A DNA stretch of 64,000 bases from JBBQUN01 sp963717115. Its GTDB lineage: Bacteria; Actinomycetota; Acidimicrobiia; Acidimicrobiales; SZUA-35. The DNA lies in contig CAVQVO010000002.1 in the NCBI GenBank assembly GCA_963717115.1, forward strand, positions 372,001 to 436,000, read 5' to 3'. Below, piece after piece: positions 19,619-28,469 of the stretch. The position numbers and the translations under genes were made by a program. The notes below the pieces were generated by a model that was not told the origin of the DNA, did not search any database, and worked only from the letters and a program-made list of their open reading frames with translations. The number at the start of each line of letters is the position of its first letter. Positions within the stretch are counted from its first letter, which is position 1.

Positions 19619-20809
19619 GTGACCACGATCGACGACTCGCTCATCGACCAGACGCTGGAAGCAGGCGTCGAACGGGGCGCCGTGCCCGGCGTGGTTGCCA
19701 TCGCGGTCGATCGAGACGGCCTCACCTACGAGGGAGCGTTCGGCGAACGGGTCATCGGCAGCGGGCCGGCGATGACACCGGACACGGTTGGTGCCATCTT
19801 CTCGATGACCAAGGCGATCACCGGCGCTGCTGCGATGCAACTCGTCGAGCAGGGAAGACTCCGACTCGACACGCCGGCTTCAGAGGTGTGCCCCGAACTG
19901 GGCACGCTCGAGGTGCTCGAAGGCTTCGACGCCGACGGCGCACCGATCACCCGTCCTCCGGCGTCACCGATCACGTTGCGCCAACTCCTGACCCACACCT
20001 CGGGCCTGGGCTACGACATCTGGAACACCGACCTCGGCCGGTGGTACGAAACCACCGGGACTCCGAGTCTGTTCTCCTTGCAGAAAGCGGCCCTCCAAAC
20101 GCCGCTCATGTTCGACCCGGGCACTCGCTGGCATTACGGCATCGGCATCGACTGGGTCGGCCAGATGATCGAGGCGGTCTTCGGCGACACCCTCGGGGCG
20201 TACTTCGACCAACACCTCACCGGCCCGCTGGGGATGACCAGCACCGCGTTCGTTCACTCCGCGTCGATGCTCGAGCGAGCATCCGGTATCCACGCCCGCC
20301 TGCCCGACGGCTCGCTGATGCCCCTCGACCTGCCGGCGCCGGAGAACCCCGAGTTCGAGATGGGTGGTGGTGGGCTCCACGGAACGATGGGTGACTACGG
20401 CCGGTTCATTCGCATGATCCTCAACGACGGCGAGCTCGATGGCGTTCGAGTCCTCCGGCCCGAAACCGTCGCCGCCATGTCCACCAACCAGATCGGCGAG
20501 CTCCGGGTCGAGAAGCTCGTCTCTGCCAACCTCGCCTACTCCAACGACGCCGAGCTCTTTCCCGGCGAGCCCAAGTCGTGGGGACTCACGTTCCAGATCA
20601 ACGAGATCGCCGCCGGTACGGGGCGGCCCGCAGGCACGCTGATGTGGGCCGGCCTGGCCAACAGCTACTACTGGATCGACCGGACCAATGGCATCGGCGG
20701 CGCATACCTCAGCCAGATCCTGCCCTTCGCCGACGCCGGCTCGCTCGAGCTGTTCACCGAGTTCGAGACCGCCGTCTACGACGGCCTCACCCGCAAGTCG
20801 TCTTCCTGA
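19619..20809 (+). CDS. Serine hydrolase, beta-lactamase/EstB family
   Basis: A 396-residue class C-like serine hydrolase. The active-site SxxK is seen as SMTK (about residue 62). The Tyr motif is in WHYGIGIDWVGQMIE, the region equivalent to Y-x-N. A C-terminal GGGGLHGTMGDYGRFI matches the family's G-G block. Many such proteins are esterases or D-aminopeptidases, not antibiotic-degrading enzymes. No signal peptide is evident, suggesting cytoplasmic action. The GTG start at 19619 follows a GGGGGAAT stretch. Confidence 0.86.
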   Translation: MTTIDDSLIDQTLEAGVERGAVPGVVAIAVDRDGLTYEGAFGERVIGSGPAMTPDTVGAIFSMTKAITGAAAMQLVEQGRLRLDTPASEVCPELGTLEVLEGFDADGAPITRPPASPITLRQLLTHTSGLGYDIWNTDLGRWYETTGTPSLFSLQKAALQTPLMFDPGTRWHYGIGIDWVGQMIEAVFGDTLGAYFDQHLTGPLGMTSTAFVHSASMLERASGIHARLPDGSLMPLDLPAPENPEFEMGGGGLHGTMGDYGRFIRMILNDGELDGVRVLRPETVAAMSTNQIGELRVEKLVSANLAYSNDAELFPGEPKSWGLTFQINEIAAGTGRPAGTLMWAGLANSYYWIDRTNGIGGAYLSQILPFADAGSLELFTEFETAVYDGLTRKSSS

Positions 20810-20832
20810 TCTCCGCCACCGAGCACCCGCAA

Positions 20833-21128
20833 CCGACCGTTGCTCGTCGTGACCGAGGTCGCGATCATGCGCCGGGTCGTTCGTCGTCGATCCCCAACCT
20901 CACGTACTTCGAGCCGGCCTTCGCCACCGAAGTCGACCGGATCCTCTGCGATGCACTCGACCAACTCGGCAGCCCCGACGGCACGAGCGCCTACCTCCGA
21001 CTCTCCACCCGCCCCACCAACAACCGTTCGCCGCAACCGTCGAACGACTCGGCCCAGACCGTCTCCGAACCCACGTGCTCGACGGCGGCTACCGACTCAT
21101 CGGCGCCCCAGCGACGGCCGACCAGGGT
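20833..21128 (+). pseudogene. Remnant of pyruvate dehydrogenase E1/transketolase-type C-terminal region
   Basis: No intact gene lies here, but conceptual translation in frame 1 gives IPNLTYFEPAFATEVDRILC and then SAYLRLSTRP. After a frame change near 21018, frame 3 continues with QQPFAATVERLGPDRLRTHV and LDGGYRLIGAP. This order matches the C-terminal half of AceE-like/transketolase ThDP enzymes. Upstream and downstream parts are missing and the remnant abuts the PH-like gene on the opposite strand. Assignment rests on remembered family consensus; left boundary approximate. Confidence 0.5.
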
Positions 21129-21476
21129 TCAGTCCGGGTCGAGCAGTTGTTCGAGCTCGGGAATCGGCGGTGCGGAGACCACGAGTCGGTCGAACCGTTC
21201 GCCGTTCAGATCGATGACATAGCCAGGCTCGTTACGCGAGACGACAACGAAGTCCACGGTCCGCCGAGTACGCCAACTGCCGAGGGCGATCACACCGGGA
21301 AGACCCGTCCCTGGAGCCCGCATTCCACGTATGCCATGTCGAGCATTGTCGAGCCGCCGAACTGCAGAAACGGCAGACAGGGGGATCGACACGTCGGACC
21401 CACGAATCGCGCCGGCCTTCTCCCAGCCCGAGAGCTCGATGGTGATCCGACCGTCCTGGACCTTCAGATGTGCCAC
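21129..21476 (-). CDS. Small PH-like (bPH-type) protein, unknown role
   Basis: A 115-residue all-beta protein: ITIELSGWEKAGAIRGSDVS, IPLSAVSAVRRLDNARHG, GMRAPGTGLPGVIALGSWRT, RTVDFVVVSRNEPGYVIDLN, FDRLVVSAPP. This order is typical of short actinobacterial proteins with a bacterial PH-like fold and no known function. Start ATG 21476. It is monocistronic and its 3' end meets the decayed ThDP-enzyme remnant. Confidence 0.7.
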   Translation of the reverse strand: MAHLKVQDGRITIELSGWEKAGAIRGSDVSIPLSAVSAVRRLDNARHGIRGMRAPGTGLPGVIALGSWRTRRTVDFVVVSRNEPGYVIDLNGERFDRLVVSAPPIPELEQLLDPD

Positions 21477-21629
21477 CGGCTCAGTCTGCCCCGAGAACCC
21501 TCGCGTCCGACGTCAACGCCCGTTGGCCACTTCGCAAGCCGGTCCGAACCCGTCCGACGGTTTCGGCGACGACCGGCCAAGGCAGGCGCCACGACCGTCG
21601 GTCAGCTCACGACTCCCAGCCGAGAGCGG

Positions 21630-21713
21630 TGCCCGGGGCGGGAATCGAACCCGCACGATCTTGCGATCCAAGGGTTTTAAGCCCCCTGCGTCTGCCAGTT
21701 TCGCCACCCGGGC
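21630..21713 (-). tRNA. tRNA-Leu (UAA)
   Basis: The minus strand reads GCCCGGG at the 5' end, pairing with CCCGGGC at the 3' end plus discriminator A. The anticodon loop is CTTAAAA (anticodon TAA). There is a long class II variable arm (GGATCGCAAGATC, itself a small hairpin) and a T arm with GGTTCGATTCC. Length is 84 bases and CCA is not encoded. Confidence 0.95.
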
Positions 21714-21804
21714 CTGGGAGCGACCAGAGGGTACCTCGTTCCCTTCCGCCGCCACCTTCCGCCTAGTGTCGGGAAGCGAGCAGACGACGACACGGGGGTT
21801 CGAC

Positions 21805-23466
21805 ATGACCGGTACATCCACGATGGGACACGGCGGGCAGCTGGCGGCGAAGGCGTTGAAGGCAGCAGGGGTCGAGTGCGTGTTCACCCTGTCGGGCGGA
21901 CATGTCATGGGCATCTACGACGGTTGTCTCGACGAGGGCATCCGGGTGATCGACGTCCGCCACGAACAGGCGGCGACCCACGCCGCCGATGCCTGGGCCC
22001 GCCTCAATCCGGGCAAGGTCGGGGTCGCGATCCTCACTGCCGGACCCGGCGTCACCGACGGCGTCACGGGGGTGGCCAACGCGTGGCGAGCCAACTCGCC
22101 GATCCTCGTCTTCGGCGGGCAGGGGCCATTCAACAACCTGCGCCGTGGTTCGCTGCAAGAAATGGATCACGTGTCGCTGATGAAGCCCATCACGAAGTGG
22201 GCCGATGCCTGCTACCAGACCAATCGGATCGGCGAGTACATCGAGCTGGCGATCCGCACCGCCATGTCGGGTGTGCCCGGTCCGGCGTTCCTCGAGATCC
22301 CGATGGACGTCCTCCACGGCCCGGTCGATCTCGGCACCACCCCGATCCCCACCTTTCGTGACTACCGGGTCGGGTCGAGCGCCCCCGAGGCGTTGCTCGA
22401 CGAAGCGGCGGCCATCCTGGCCGACGCCGAACGACCCATGATCATGGCCGGTACGGCCTTGAAGTGGTCGGAAGGCGCTCCCCAGCTCCGGTCGCTGGTC
22501 GAAGAGACGCGGATGCCCTGTTTCACCAACGGCATGGGTCGCGGTCAGTTGCCGATGAACCACCCGCAGTACTTCAACCGCAGCCGCAAACAGGCCCTCG
22601 CCGAGTCCGATGTGGTGGTCCTGGCCGGTACGACGCTGGACTTCCGCATGAAGTTCGGTGCCTCGATCCCGGTCGGAACGAAGATCATCCAGCTCGATCT
22701 CGACGAGACCCTGATCGGCCAGAACCGCTCGGCCGACGTCGGCCTCGTCGGCAATCTCGGCGTCAACCTGGCGGCACTCGGCGAGCGACTCACCAAGCGC
22801 GGCGGCTCGGACTTCGCCGACTGGTCGGCCGTGCTCCGCACGTCGGAAGACGAGGCCGAGGCCGCACTGGCCCTCCAGCTGACGAGCGACGAGGTCCCGA
22901 TCGACCCGCTTCGCCTGTGCGCCGAGATCGCCTCGTTCGTCGACACCGACGATTCGATGATCGTGATCGGTGACGGTGGAGACATCGTGGCCCAGGCATC
23001 GAAGGTCCTGCGGGTGCCCGAGCACGGAACGTGGATGGACCCGGGCCCGCTCGGCACGTTGGGCGTCGGCATGCCGTTCGCCCTCGCCGCCCAACTGGCC
23101 AACCCCGAGCAGCGGGTCCTGATCATCTACGGCGACGGTTCGTTCGGGCTCAACGGTTTCGAGTTCGACACCGCCGTCCGATTCGGTCTGCCCATCGTGG
23201 GAATCGTCGGCAACGACGCCGCGTGGGGTCAGATGATGCGCCCACAGGCCATGCTCTACGGCAAGGAGCGGCTGGTCGCGACCGAGCTGGCCCCGACCCG
23301 CTACGACAAGGTCGTCGAGGCGCTCGGTGGTCATGGCGAGAACGTCACCGAACCCGACCAGATCCGTCCGGCCCTCGAACGGGCCTTCGCCTCGGGCAAG
23401 CCGGCCCTGGTCAACGTGATGATGCGCACCGACGTCGGTGCCCCGAAGGGCTCCACCTACGTCTGA
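21805..23466 (+). CDS. Thiamine diphosphate enzyme (acetolactate synthase / 2-hydroxyacyl-CoA lyase-like)
   Basis: A 553-residue three-domain ThDP enzyme. The N-terminal Pyr domain has VFTLSGGHVMGIYDG and the catalytic Glu in VRHEQAATHAADAW. The middle domain is Rossmann-like. The C-terminal PP domain has the metal-binding GDGSFGLNG ... VGNDAAWGQ (GDG-x-ND form). VLTAGPGVTDGVTGVANAW-type residues and FGGQ fit the acetolactate synthase/oxalyl-CoA decarboxylase/HACL branch. The specific reaction is open: no small regulatory subunit lies nearby, which argues against branched-chain biosynthesis. ATG 21805 follows a GGGGG-rich ribosome site; the frame upstream crosses the tRNA. Confidence 0.82.
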   Translation: MTGTSTMGHGGQLAAKALKAAGVECVFTLSGGHVMGIYDGCLDEGIRVIDVRHEQAATHAADAWARLNPGKVGVAILTAGPGVTDGVTGVANAWRANSPILVFGGQGPFNNLRRGSLQEMDHVSLMKPITKWADACYQTNRIGEYIELAIRTAMSGVPGPAFLEIPMDVLHGPVDLGTTPIPTFRDYRVGSSAPEALLDEAAAILADAERPMIMAGTALKWSEGAPQLRSLVEETRMPCFTNGMGRGQLPMNHPQYFNRSRKQALAESDVVVLAGTTLDFRMKFGASIPVGTKIIQLDLDETLIGQNRSADVGLVGNLGVNLAALGERLTKRGGSDFADWSAVLRTSEDEAEAALALQLTSDEVPIDPLRLCAEIASFVDTDDSMIVIGDGGDIVAQASKVLRVPEHGTWMDPGPLGTLGVGMPFALAAQLANPEQRVLIIYGDGSFGLNGFEFDTAVRFGLPIVGIVGNDAAWGQMMRPQAMLYGKERLVATELAPTRYDKVVEALGGHGENVTEPDQIRPALERAFASGKPALVNVMMRTDVGAPKGSTYV

Positions 23467-23469
23467 GCG

Positions 23470-23496
23470 GGCCCCACGACGCGAACGGTGGGGGCC
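23470..23496 (+). terminator. Hairpin after the ThDP enzyme gene
   Basis: The arms GGCCCCAC (23470-23477) and GTGGGGGCC (23488-23496) pair with one extra G, directly downstream of the stop. No U-run follows, so this is a candidate terminator only. Confidence 0.4.
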
Positions 23497-23551
23497 GGGC
23501 GGCTCCGTCTCGTCGCGTCCGACGTTTGCAACATATTTCTCTGCTCTCCTG

Positions 23552-23579
23552 TTGCATTCGCTGATCCACTGACTATCAT
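23552..23579 (+). promoter_or_regulatory. Sigma-70-like promoter of the HNH gene
   Basis: TTGCAT (23552-23557) and TATCAT (23574-23579) are separated by 16 bases in an unusually AT-rich stretch. The -10 box ends seven bases before ATG 23587, so the transcript would be leaderless or nearly so. Confidence 0.5.
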
Positions 23580-23586
23580 CGAACAC

Positions 23587-24870
23587 ATGTTCCCATCCGC
23601 CGAACGGTGTGGAGCGATCGATGCGCTCACGGCTTCGATCGCCGTGCTCCAGACCGACCCCACCCAGCTCGACGCCGAAGCCATCCGTCGCACCGTCGCC
23701 ATCGTGCACTGCGCTCGACGGGTCCTCGATGGGGCATTGGTGCACCTCGCCGACCAAGCCCGCAGGCTCGAAGCCGACGGTTCCGCAGCCCCGGCCGAGG
23801 AAAGCATGCTCGGACATGGTGACATTCCGCCCCAGACGGCACGACACCACGTGCGCCGATCCGAGCTCGCCGATGCCCTCCCGCTCGTCGGTGCCGTCAT
23901 CCGGGCCGGCCGGGCCATCCCGGCGTCGGTGGATCACCTGGGCCGAGCCTGGCAACGCCTCGACGACACCGGGCGTGCGGCGCTGGTGCAGCTCGCCGAC
24001 CATGAACTCGCCTCCCTGATCGCACGAGTACCGCCCGACACGTTCGCCGGCTCGGTCCGACGGCTGGTCCGTTCGATCGAACCCGACGACGGGCTGGCCG
24101 ACCATCAGGCCCAGGTCGACGCCTCCACCTATCGGGTGCAGCGCTGCCGCAACGGCATGCGGCGCTTCATCGTCGAACTCGACCCGATCCGCGGCGACGA
24201 GGTCGAAGCCGACATCGACGCCGTTGCTCGTGCGATCCGCCAACGCCACGCCGACGTCGACCTCCGCACGGCCACCGATGCCAACCTTCGGGCCGAAGCC
24301 CTGCACGCGCTGATCCGCGGCGGAGCGCTGCACCCGACGGCCGGCAACCCCCGACCCACCGGCATCTCACTGCTCTGCGATCAGCGAACGGTCCTCGATG
24401 GCCCGCACGGCGATTCGGTCTGCGAAACCGTGGGCGGCGATCCGGTCCCCTACGGCCTGCTCCAACGGATGGCCTGTGATGCATCGGTGACCTCGCTGCT
24501 CATCGGATCCGACGCCCGCCCCTTCGACGCCGGGCGGGCCCACCGAACCGCAACCGCCCGACAGAAGCAGGCGTTGCGTGCCCTCTATCCCACCTGTCCC
24601 CTGTCGGGAACCCCGTTCCGAGACTGCGAGGTCCACCACATCGACTTTTGGGAGCACGGCGGGCCGACCGACCTGGCCAACCTGATCCCGATCTCTCGAC
24701 GATGGCATCACCTGATCCACGACCGGAACTGGCGACTCGAGATCCATCCCGATCGCTCACTCGATCTGTTCCGCCCCGACGGCCGACACCACCGGCACGT
24801 CGATCCGCCGATCCCGGTCACCAGACCGATAAACCACCGAAGACCGGCATCGGTGCCCATCGCGGCCTGA
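23587..24870 (+). CDS. DUF222/13E12-family HNH endonuclease-like protein
   Basis: A 427-residue protein with an N-terminal helical DUF222 domain (~1-230) and a C-terminal HNH nuclease-type motif (CEVHHIDFWEHGGPTDLANL, then N and H in the following WHHLIHDRNW). This 13E12 repeat family is multi-copy in many actinobacteria and behaves like a mobile or selfish gene family; its biology is unresolved. ATG 23587 is chosen, as it sits just after a convincing -10 box; a longer in-frame start at 23488 would include that promoter. A truncated gene possibly of the same family is at 50965. It is convergent with the MMPL gene, with ~200 empty bases between. Confidence 0.85.
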   Translation: MFPSAERCGAIDALTASIAVLQTDPTQLDAEAIRRTVAIVHCARRVLDGALVHLADQARRLEADGSAAPAEESMLGHGDIPPQTARHHVRRSELADALPLVGAVIRAGRAIPASVDHLGRAWQRLDDTGRAALVQLADHELASLIARVPPDTFAGSVRRLVRSIEPDDGLADHQAQVDASTYRVQRCRNGMRRFIVELDPIRGDEVEADIDAVARAIRQRHADVDLRTATDANLRAEALHALIRGGALHPTAGNPRPTGISLLCDQRTVLDGPHGDSVCETVGGDPVPYGLLQRMACDASVTSLLIGSDARPFDAGRAHRTATARQKQALRALYPTCPLSGTPFRDCEVHHIDFWEHGGPTDLANLIPISRRWHHLIHDRNWRLEIHPDRSLDLFRPDGRHHRHVDPPIPVTRPINHRRPASVPIAA

Positions 24871-25073
24871 GCCGCCGACCGGCCGCCGCCGAGCCCGCGT
24901 TCGGGCCGCGGCCCCTCGACTCGCAGCGCGAGCTGCCGACCTGCACCGGCTCCGTCCGCCGATCCGTCCATGTTCGTCCTCGAACCACTGGCGGGGCGTG
25001 CGGCTCCCGGCCCGTTCCTTGACAACCCATCCGGTCGGGGCCGCCAGGCCCCAGCCGAACGAACCCTCCTCGA

Positions 25074-28000
25074 TCAGCCGCCGCGCTGGATCTCGATGGC
25101 GGTGTCGATGGTCTCCTGCGGGATGCCGCAGTCGAGTGCCGCTTCGGTGATCGGCACGACCGAGGCGGGCTCGGCGGTTGCTGCACCCAGGGCGAGGAGC
25201 TCCTCGTCGGTGACCCGAGACGCCAGGGTCTCGATGGCACAGTTCGCCACGTTCGGTTCGACCCCGACCCGATCACCGGTCAGCAGATCGAACAGCACCC
25301 CACCGACCAGCGTGGCCGGCCGTTCGTCGCCGAACGTCGACGGATCCACCGCCGGTCCCTCCGCGTCACCTTCGGCGGGCGGCGGCTCCTCGCCACGCTG
25401 GATGGCGATGGCTCGATCGATCTGGTTCTGCGTGATGCCGCAATCGCGGGCCGCCTGACTGATCAGGTCGGCTGCCTCGGGCTCGGCCGTGGCCGCTCCG
25501 AGTGCGAGCAGCTCGTCGTCGGAGATACGCGTGGCCAGGGTCTCGATCGCACAGTTGGCCACATTGGGGGCCACACCGACCTGTTCACCGGTCAGCAGAT
25601 CGAACAGCACACCGCCCACCAGGGACTCGGGGCGGTCCGTGCCGAACGTCGACGGGTCGATGGCCGAGCCGTCGTCGGCTGGGGCGGTCGTCGTGGTCGT
25701 GGTGGTCGTCGGCAGCGGGGCCGCCACGTAGGCGATCTCGCTCGACTGGCCCGACGAGGTGTCGGCGCTCGCATAGACCGCAACGCCACCGACCAGCAGC
25801 GCAACGGCGGCGATCGCGGCCGGAACCGTCTGCTTGCCCGGCGTCGTCGCTCCGAGGCGAACGGCGTGCCCGGCGTCGACACCCTGTTCCTGGGTACCGA
25901 GCAGGCCTCGTTCGTCGACCCACACGGCGAGGGGCGGCATGACGACCAGGGCGGCGAGCAGGGCGATCGCCACGTTGAGCGTGACGATGATGCCGAAGTC
26001 CCGCAGCAGGGGCAGGGCCGAGCCGATCAGCACGGCGAAGCCGCCGATGGTGGTCACCGCCGAGGTGAAGAAGGCCCGCCCGGTCCGGCTGGCGGCGGTG
26101 TCGGTCGCCGCCCGAGGATCGAGGCCCCGCTGGCGTTCCTCGAGGTAGCGGCCCAGGATCAGCACCGAGAACTCGGCGCACGAGGCGATGACCAGCGGGC
26201 CGCTGACCGTCGTGAGGGGGCTCAGTTCGAACCCGGCCAACCCGACGACGAGCGACGAGACGCCAACGGCCAGCAGCACCGGCACCAATGCCAGCAGGGC
26301 ACGCGAGGCGCTGCGGAGCCGCACCACCAGGAACAGCCCGGCGAGCATCAGGGCCAGATAGGTGAGGTTCGCGCGGTTGGCCGACAGGTTCTCGAGCAGG
26401 CCGATCCCGACGGTGGCCAGACCGGCCGGCGTGGCCCGAACGGCGGTCTGCCCCTCGGCCAGGTCGGTCAGCAGGATGCTGTCGGCGTCGAGCTGGAGCG
26501 TGTCGATGCGCTCGGCGAGATCGGCCTCGAGGTCGGCCACCAGGACGGCACGCTCGTCGAGGCTGGCGGGAGCGAGGCGCAGGTTGACCTGAGCCGCCGT
26601 CCCGTCCTCGTTGACGAGCACCCGGGCGATGTCGGGAACGACGCTCTGGGCCGCAGTCGCCGCGGCCATCACGTCGTCGCTCGTCGGGGCGATCGCCGTT
26701 GCGCCGTCGATCTCGATGATCTTCGCCATGGTGTTCACCAGGCTCGACGACGACACCACCTCGGGCCGGGTTTCGGCATCGACGGTGAAGTCGTGGATCA
26801 GGTCGATCACGTCCTGGTCGTAGACGTTGTTGGCCTGGACGAGGATCCCCAACGTCGTGCCGAAGCCGGTGTCGGCCTCGAGCTTCTTGACATCGGCCAC
26901 CGTCTGGCTTCCCTGGTCGATCCACTTCACCGGATCGGATTCGATCTTCGTGCCGCCCTCGGCGAACACGCCGCCGATGAACAGAGCCGCAGCCACCACG
27001 ATCAGGGCGGGGCCGAACGAGGTCGGCAGTCCGCCGAGCTTCACCACGAGCTTCTCGACGAACGAAGCCGGGCGGTCGGTGGTCGGCTTCTTCCACTCGC
27101 GGATTCCCAGGGCGGCGGCTGGAACCACGATGCCCACGATCACCAGCACGACCACGCCGACGGCGAGCAGCACCCCGAAGTCCCGGATCATCGGCACCTT
27201 CGAGATCCGCAGCGCCAGGAACGCCAAGACACCGGTGAGGGTGGCGGCGATCAGCGGCGGCGCGACGTTGGCGATCGTCTCCGACATCGGGTGCTCATCG
27301 TGGTCGAGCACGACCTCTTCCTCGACCCGATTGTGGATCTGGATCGCGAAGTCGATGCCGATACCGATGAGGATCGGAAGACCCGAGATCGTGACCAGTG
27401 ACAGGTCGATGCCGATCAAGCCGAGGATCGAGAAGGACCAGGCCACACCGACGATCACGGCGAGCAACGGCAGCAGCCGCCACCGCACCTTGAAGATGAG
27501 GAGCAGCACCACGGCCATCACGGCCAGCGCCGCGAGGCCGAGCGTCGCCATGCCACCCTTGAGGTAGTTGTTGATCTCGGCCAGATAGACCGGCGATCCG
27601 GTGACGGTGAGGTCGAACCCGTCGAACTGGGCCGTGTCGAGGATCTCGACCACCTTCTCGGTGCTGGCGGTCTGCTCGTCGAGCGTGGCGTTGCCGGCGA
27701 GTACCACACCACCCACGGCGGTGGAGTTGACCGGGCGACTGTCGACGTTCGGGAACGTCGACTGCAGCGACAGCCGGATCTTGCGGTCCTGGTCGGCAGG
27801 CGGGGTCACGGTCGAGCCGTCGACGGTGAAGCCGTCGTTGCCATAGACCAAGAGCTCGACCCAGTCGGGGTTGTCGAGCACCTGGTCGCCGGCGGCGCCG
27901 CGGCGTCCCAGCGACACGGCGATGTCGGCGTTGCGGGCATCGGCACCCGCTTCGTCCCGTCCGGCCGCCGAGATCAGGGCGTTCGAACCCGCCGGCCCGG

Positions 28001-28379
28001 CCACCAGCTCGGAGCTGTAGGTCAGCGAGGTCAGCGGGGTCACCACCGAGTACACACCGTCGACCGCTTCGAGTTCGGCGTTCAGGCGGCGGAACTCGGC
28101 GAGGTTGGCTCCCTTGAGCAGGTCACTGACATCGGCATCGGATCCCTCCGAGGCGGTGAAGAGCAGGATGACGGTTTCGCCGCCGAAACTGCGCTGGAAC
28201 TCGACGTTGTCGATCGCGATCTGGGAGTCCGGATTGAGATAGCTGTCCTGCCCGGTCGCGAACTCGATCTGCGTGGCACCGAACGCCAGCAACAAGGCCG
28301 TGATGGCAACCACCACGCCCGCCACGATCTTCCACTGCTTGCCCAATTGCCGGCCGGCGTCACGCCAGAACTTCTCCAC
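25074..28379 (-). CDS. MMPL/RND (HAE3-like) exporter with C-terminal duplicated domain
   Basis: An 1101-residue RND-superfamily transporter. It has the 2 x 6 helix layout with two periplasmic loops: TM1 near residues 18-38, a first cluster with GIGIDFAIQIHNR, a second cluster with CAEFSVLILGRYLEE. The family exports lipids or hopanoids, or aids protein export (SecDF-like). Beyond the usual end a 13th helix (VPAAIAAVALLVGGVAVYAS) leads through a Thr/Pro linker to two copies of an ~89-residue domain, each with two Cys. It starts with GTG at 28379 and lies 90 bases downstream of the kinase stop on the same strand, so kinase and exporter may be co-transcribed. The substrate is unknown. Confidence 0.88.
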   Translation of the reverse strand: MEKFWRDAGRQLGKQWKIVAGVVVAITALLLAFGATQIEFATGQDSYLNPDSQIAIDNVEFQRSFGGETVILLFTASEGSDADVSDLLKGANLAEFRRLNAELEAVDGVYSVVTPLTSLTYSSELVAGPAGSNALISAAGRDEAGADARNADIAVSLGRRGAAGDQVLDNPDWVELLVYGNDGFTVDGSTVTPPADQDRKIRLSLQSTFPNVDSRPVNSTAVGGVVLAGNATLDEQTASTEKVVEILDTAQFDGFDLTVTGSPVYLAEINNYLKGGMATLGLAALAVMAVVLLLIFKVRWRLLPLLAVIVGVAWSFSILGLIGIDLSLVTISGLPILIGIGIDFAIQIHNRVEEEVVLDHDEHPMSETIANVAPPLIAATLTGVLAFLALRISKVPMIRDFGVLLAVGVVVLVIVGIVVPAAALGIREWKKPTTDRPASFVEKLVVKLGGLPTSFGPALIVVAAALFIGGVFAEGGTKIESDPVKWIDQGSQTVADVKKLEADTGFGTTLGILVQANNVYDQDVIDLIHDFTVDAETRPEVVSSSSLVNTMAKIIEIDGATAIAPTSDDVMAAATAAQSVVPDIARVLVNEDGTAAQVNLRLAPASLDERAVLVADLEADLAERIDTLQLDADSILLTDLAEGQTAVRATPAGLATVGIGLLENLSANRANLTYLALMLAGLFLVVRLRSASRALLALVPVLLAVGVSSLVVGLAGFELSPLTTVSGPLVIASCAEFSVLILGRYLEERQRGLDPRAATDTAASRTGRAFFTSAVTTIGGFAVLIGSALPLLRDFGIIVTLNVAIALLAALVVMPPLAVWVDERGLLGTQEQGVDAGHAVRLGATTPGKQTVPAAIAAVALLVGGVAVYASADTSSGQSSEIAYVAAPLPTTTTTTTTAPADDGSAIDPSTFGTDRPESLVGGVLFDLLTGEQVGVAPNVANCAIETLATRISDDELLALGAATAEPEAADLISQAARDCGITQNQIDRAIAIQRGEEPPPAEGDAEGPAVDPSTFGDERPATLVGGVLFDLLTGDRVGVEPNVANCAIETLASRVTDEELLALGAATAEPASVVPITEAALDCGIPQETIDTAIEIQRGG
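25077..25658 (-). repeat. Tandem-duplicated ~89-aa Cys-pair domain in the MMPL protein
   Basis: Two in-frame copies (residues ~908-996 and ~1012-1101) share about 70% of residues by eye. Each begins DPSTFG, contains LVGGVLFDLLTG, NVANCAIETLA and ELLALGAATAEP, and ends with a DCGI-x-Q segment and IQRG. Cys in NCAIET and DCGI may form a disulfide. They are separated by a 15-residue Pro/Glu linker. Confidence 0.85.
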
Positions 28380-28469
28380 GTTGCATCCCCTCGATGGTTG
28401 CGACGGCCGATCGTAGACGCCAGCGACTCCCGGCGCCGAGGGTCGAAAGTCCTCGCCTGCTCCGATGGA

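Noticed and set aside
21331..21804. N-terminal extension of the ThDP enzyme
   Set aside because: It would translate through the tRNA-Leu gene; ATG 21805 starts the conserved domain.
24871..25073. Possible small gene or promoter (a TTGACA-like hexamer is present) between the HNH and MMPL genes
   Set aside because: The genes are convergent and no frame or -10 box supports it.
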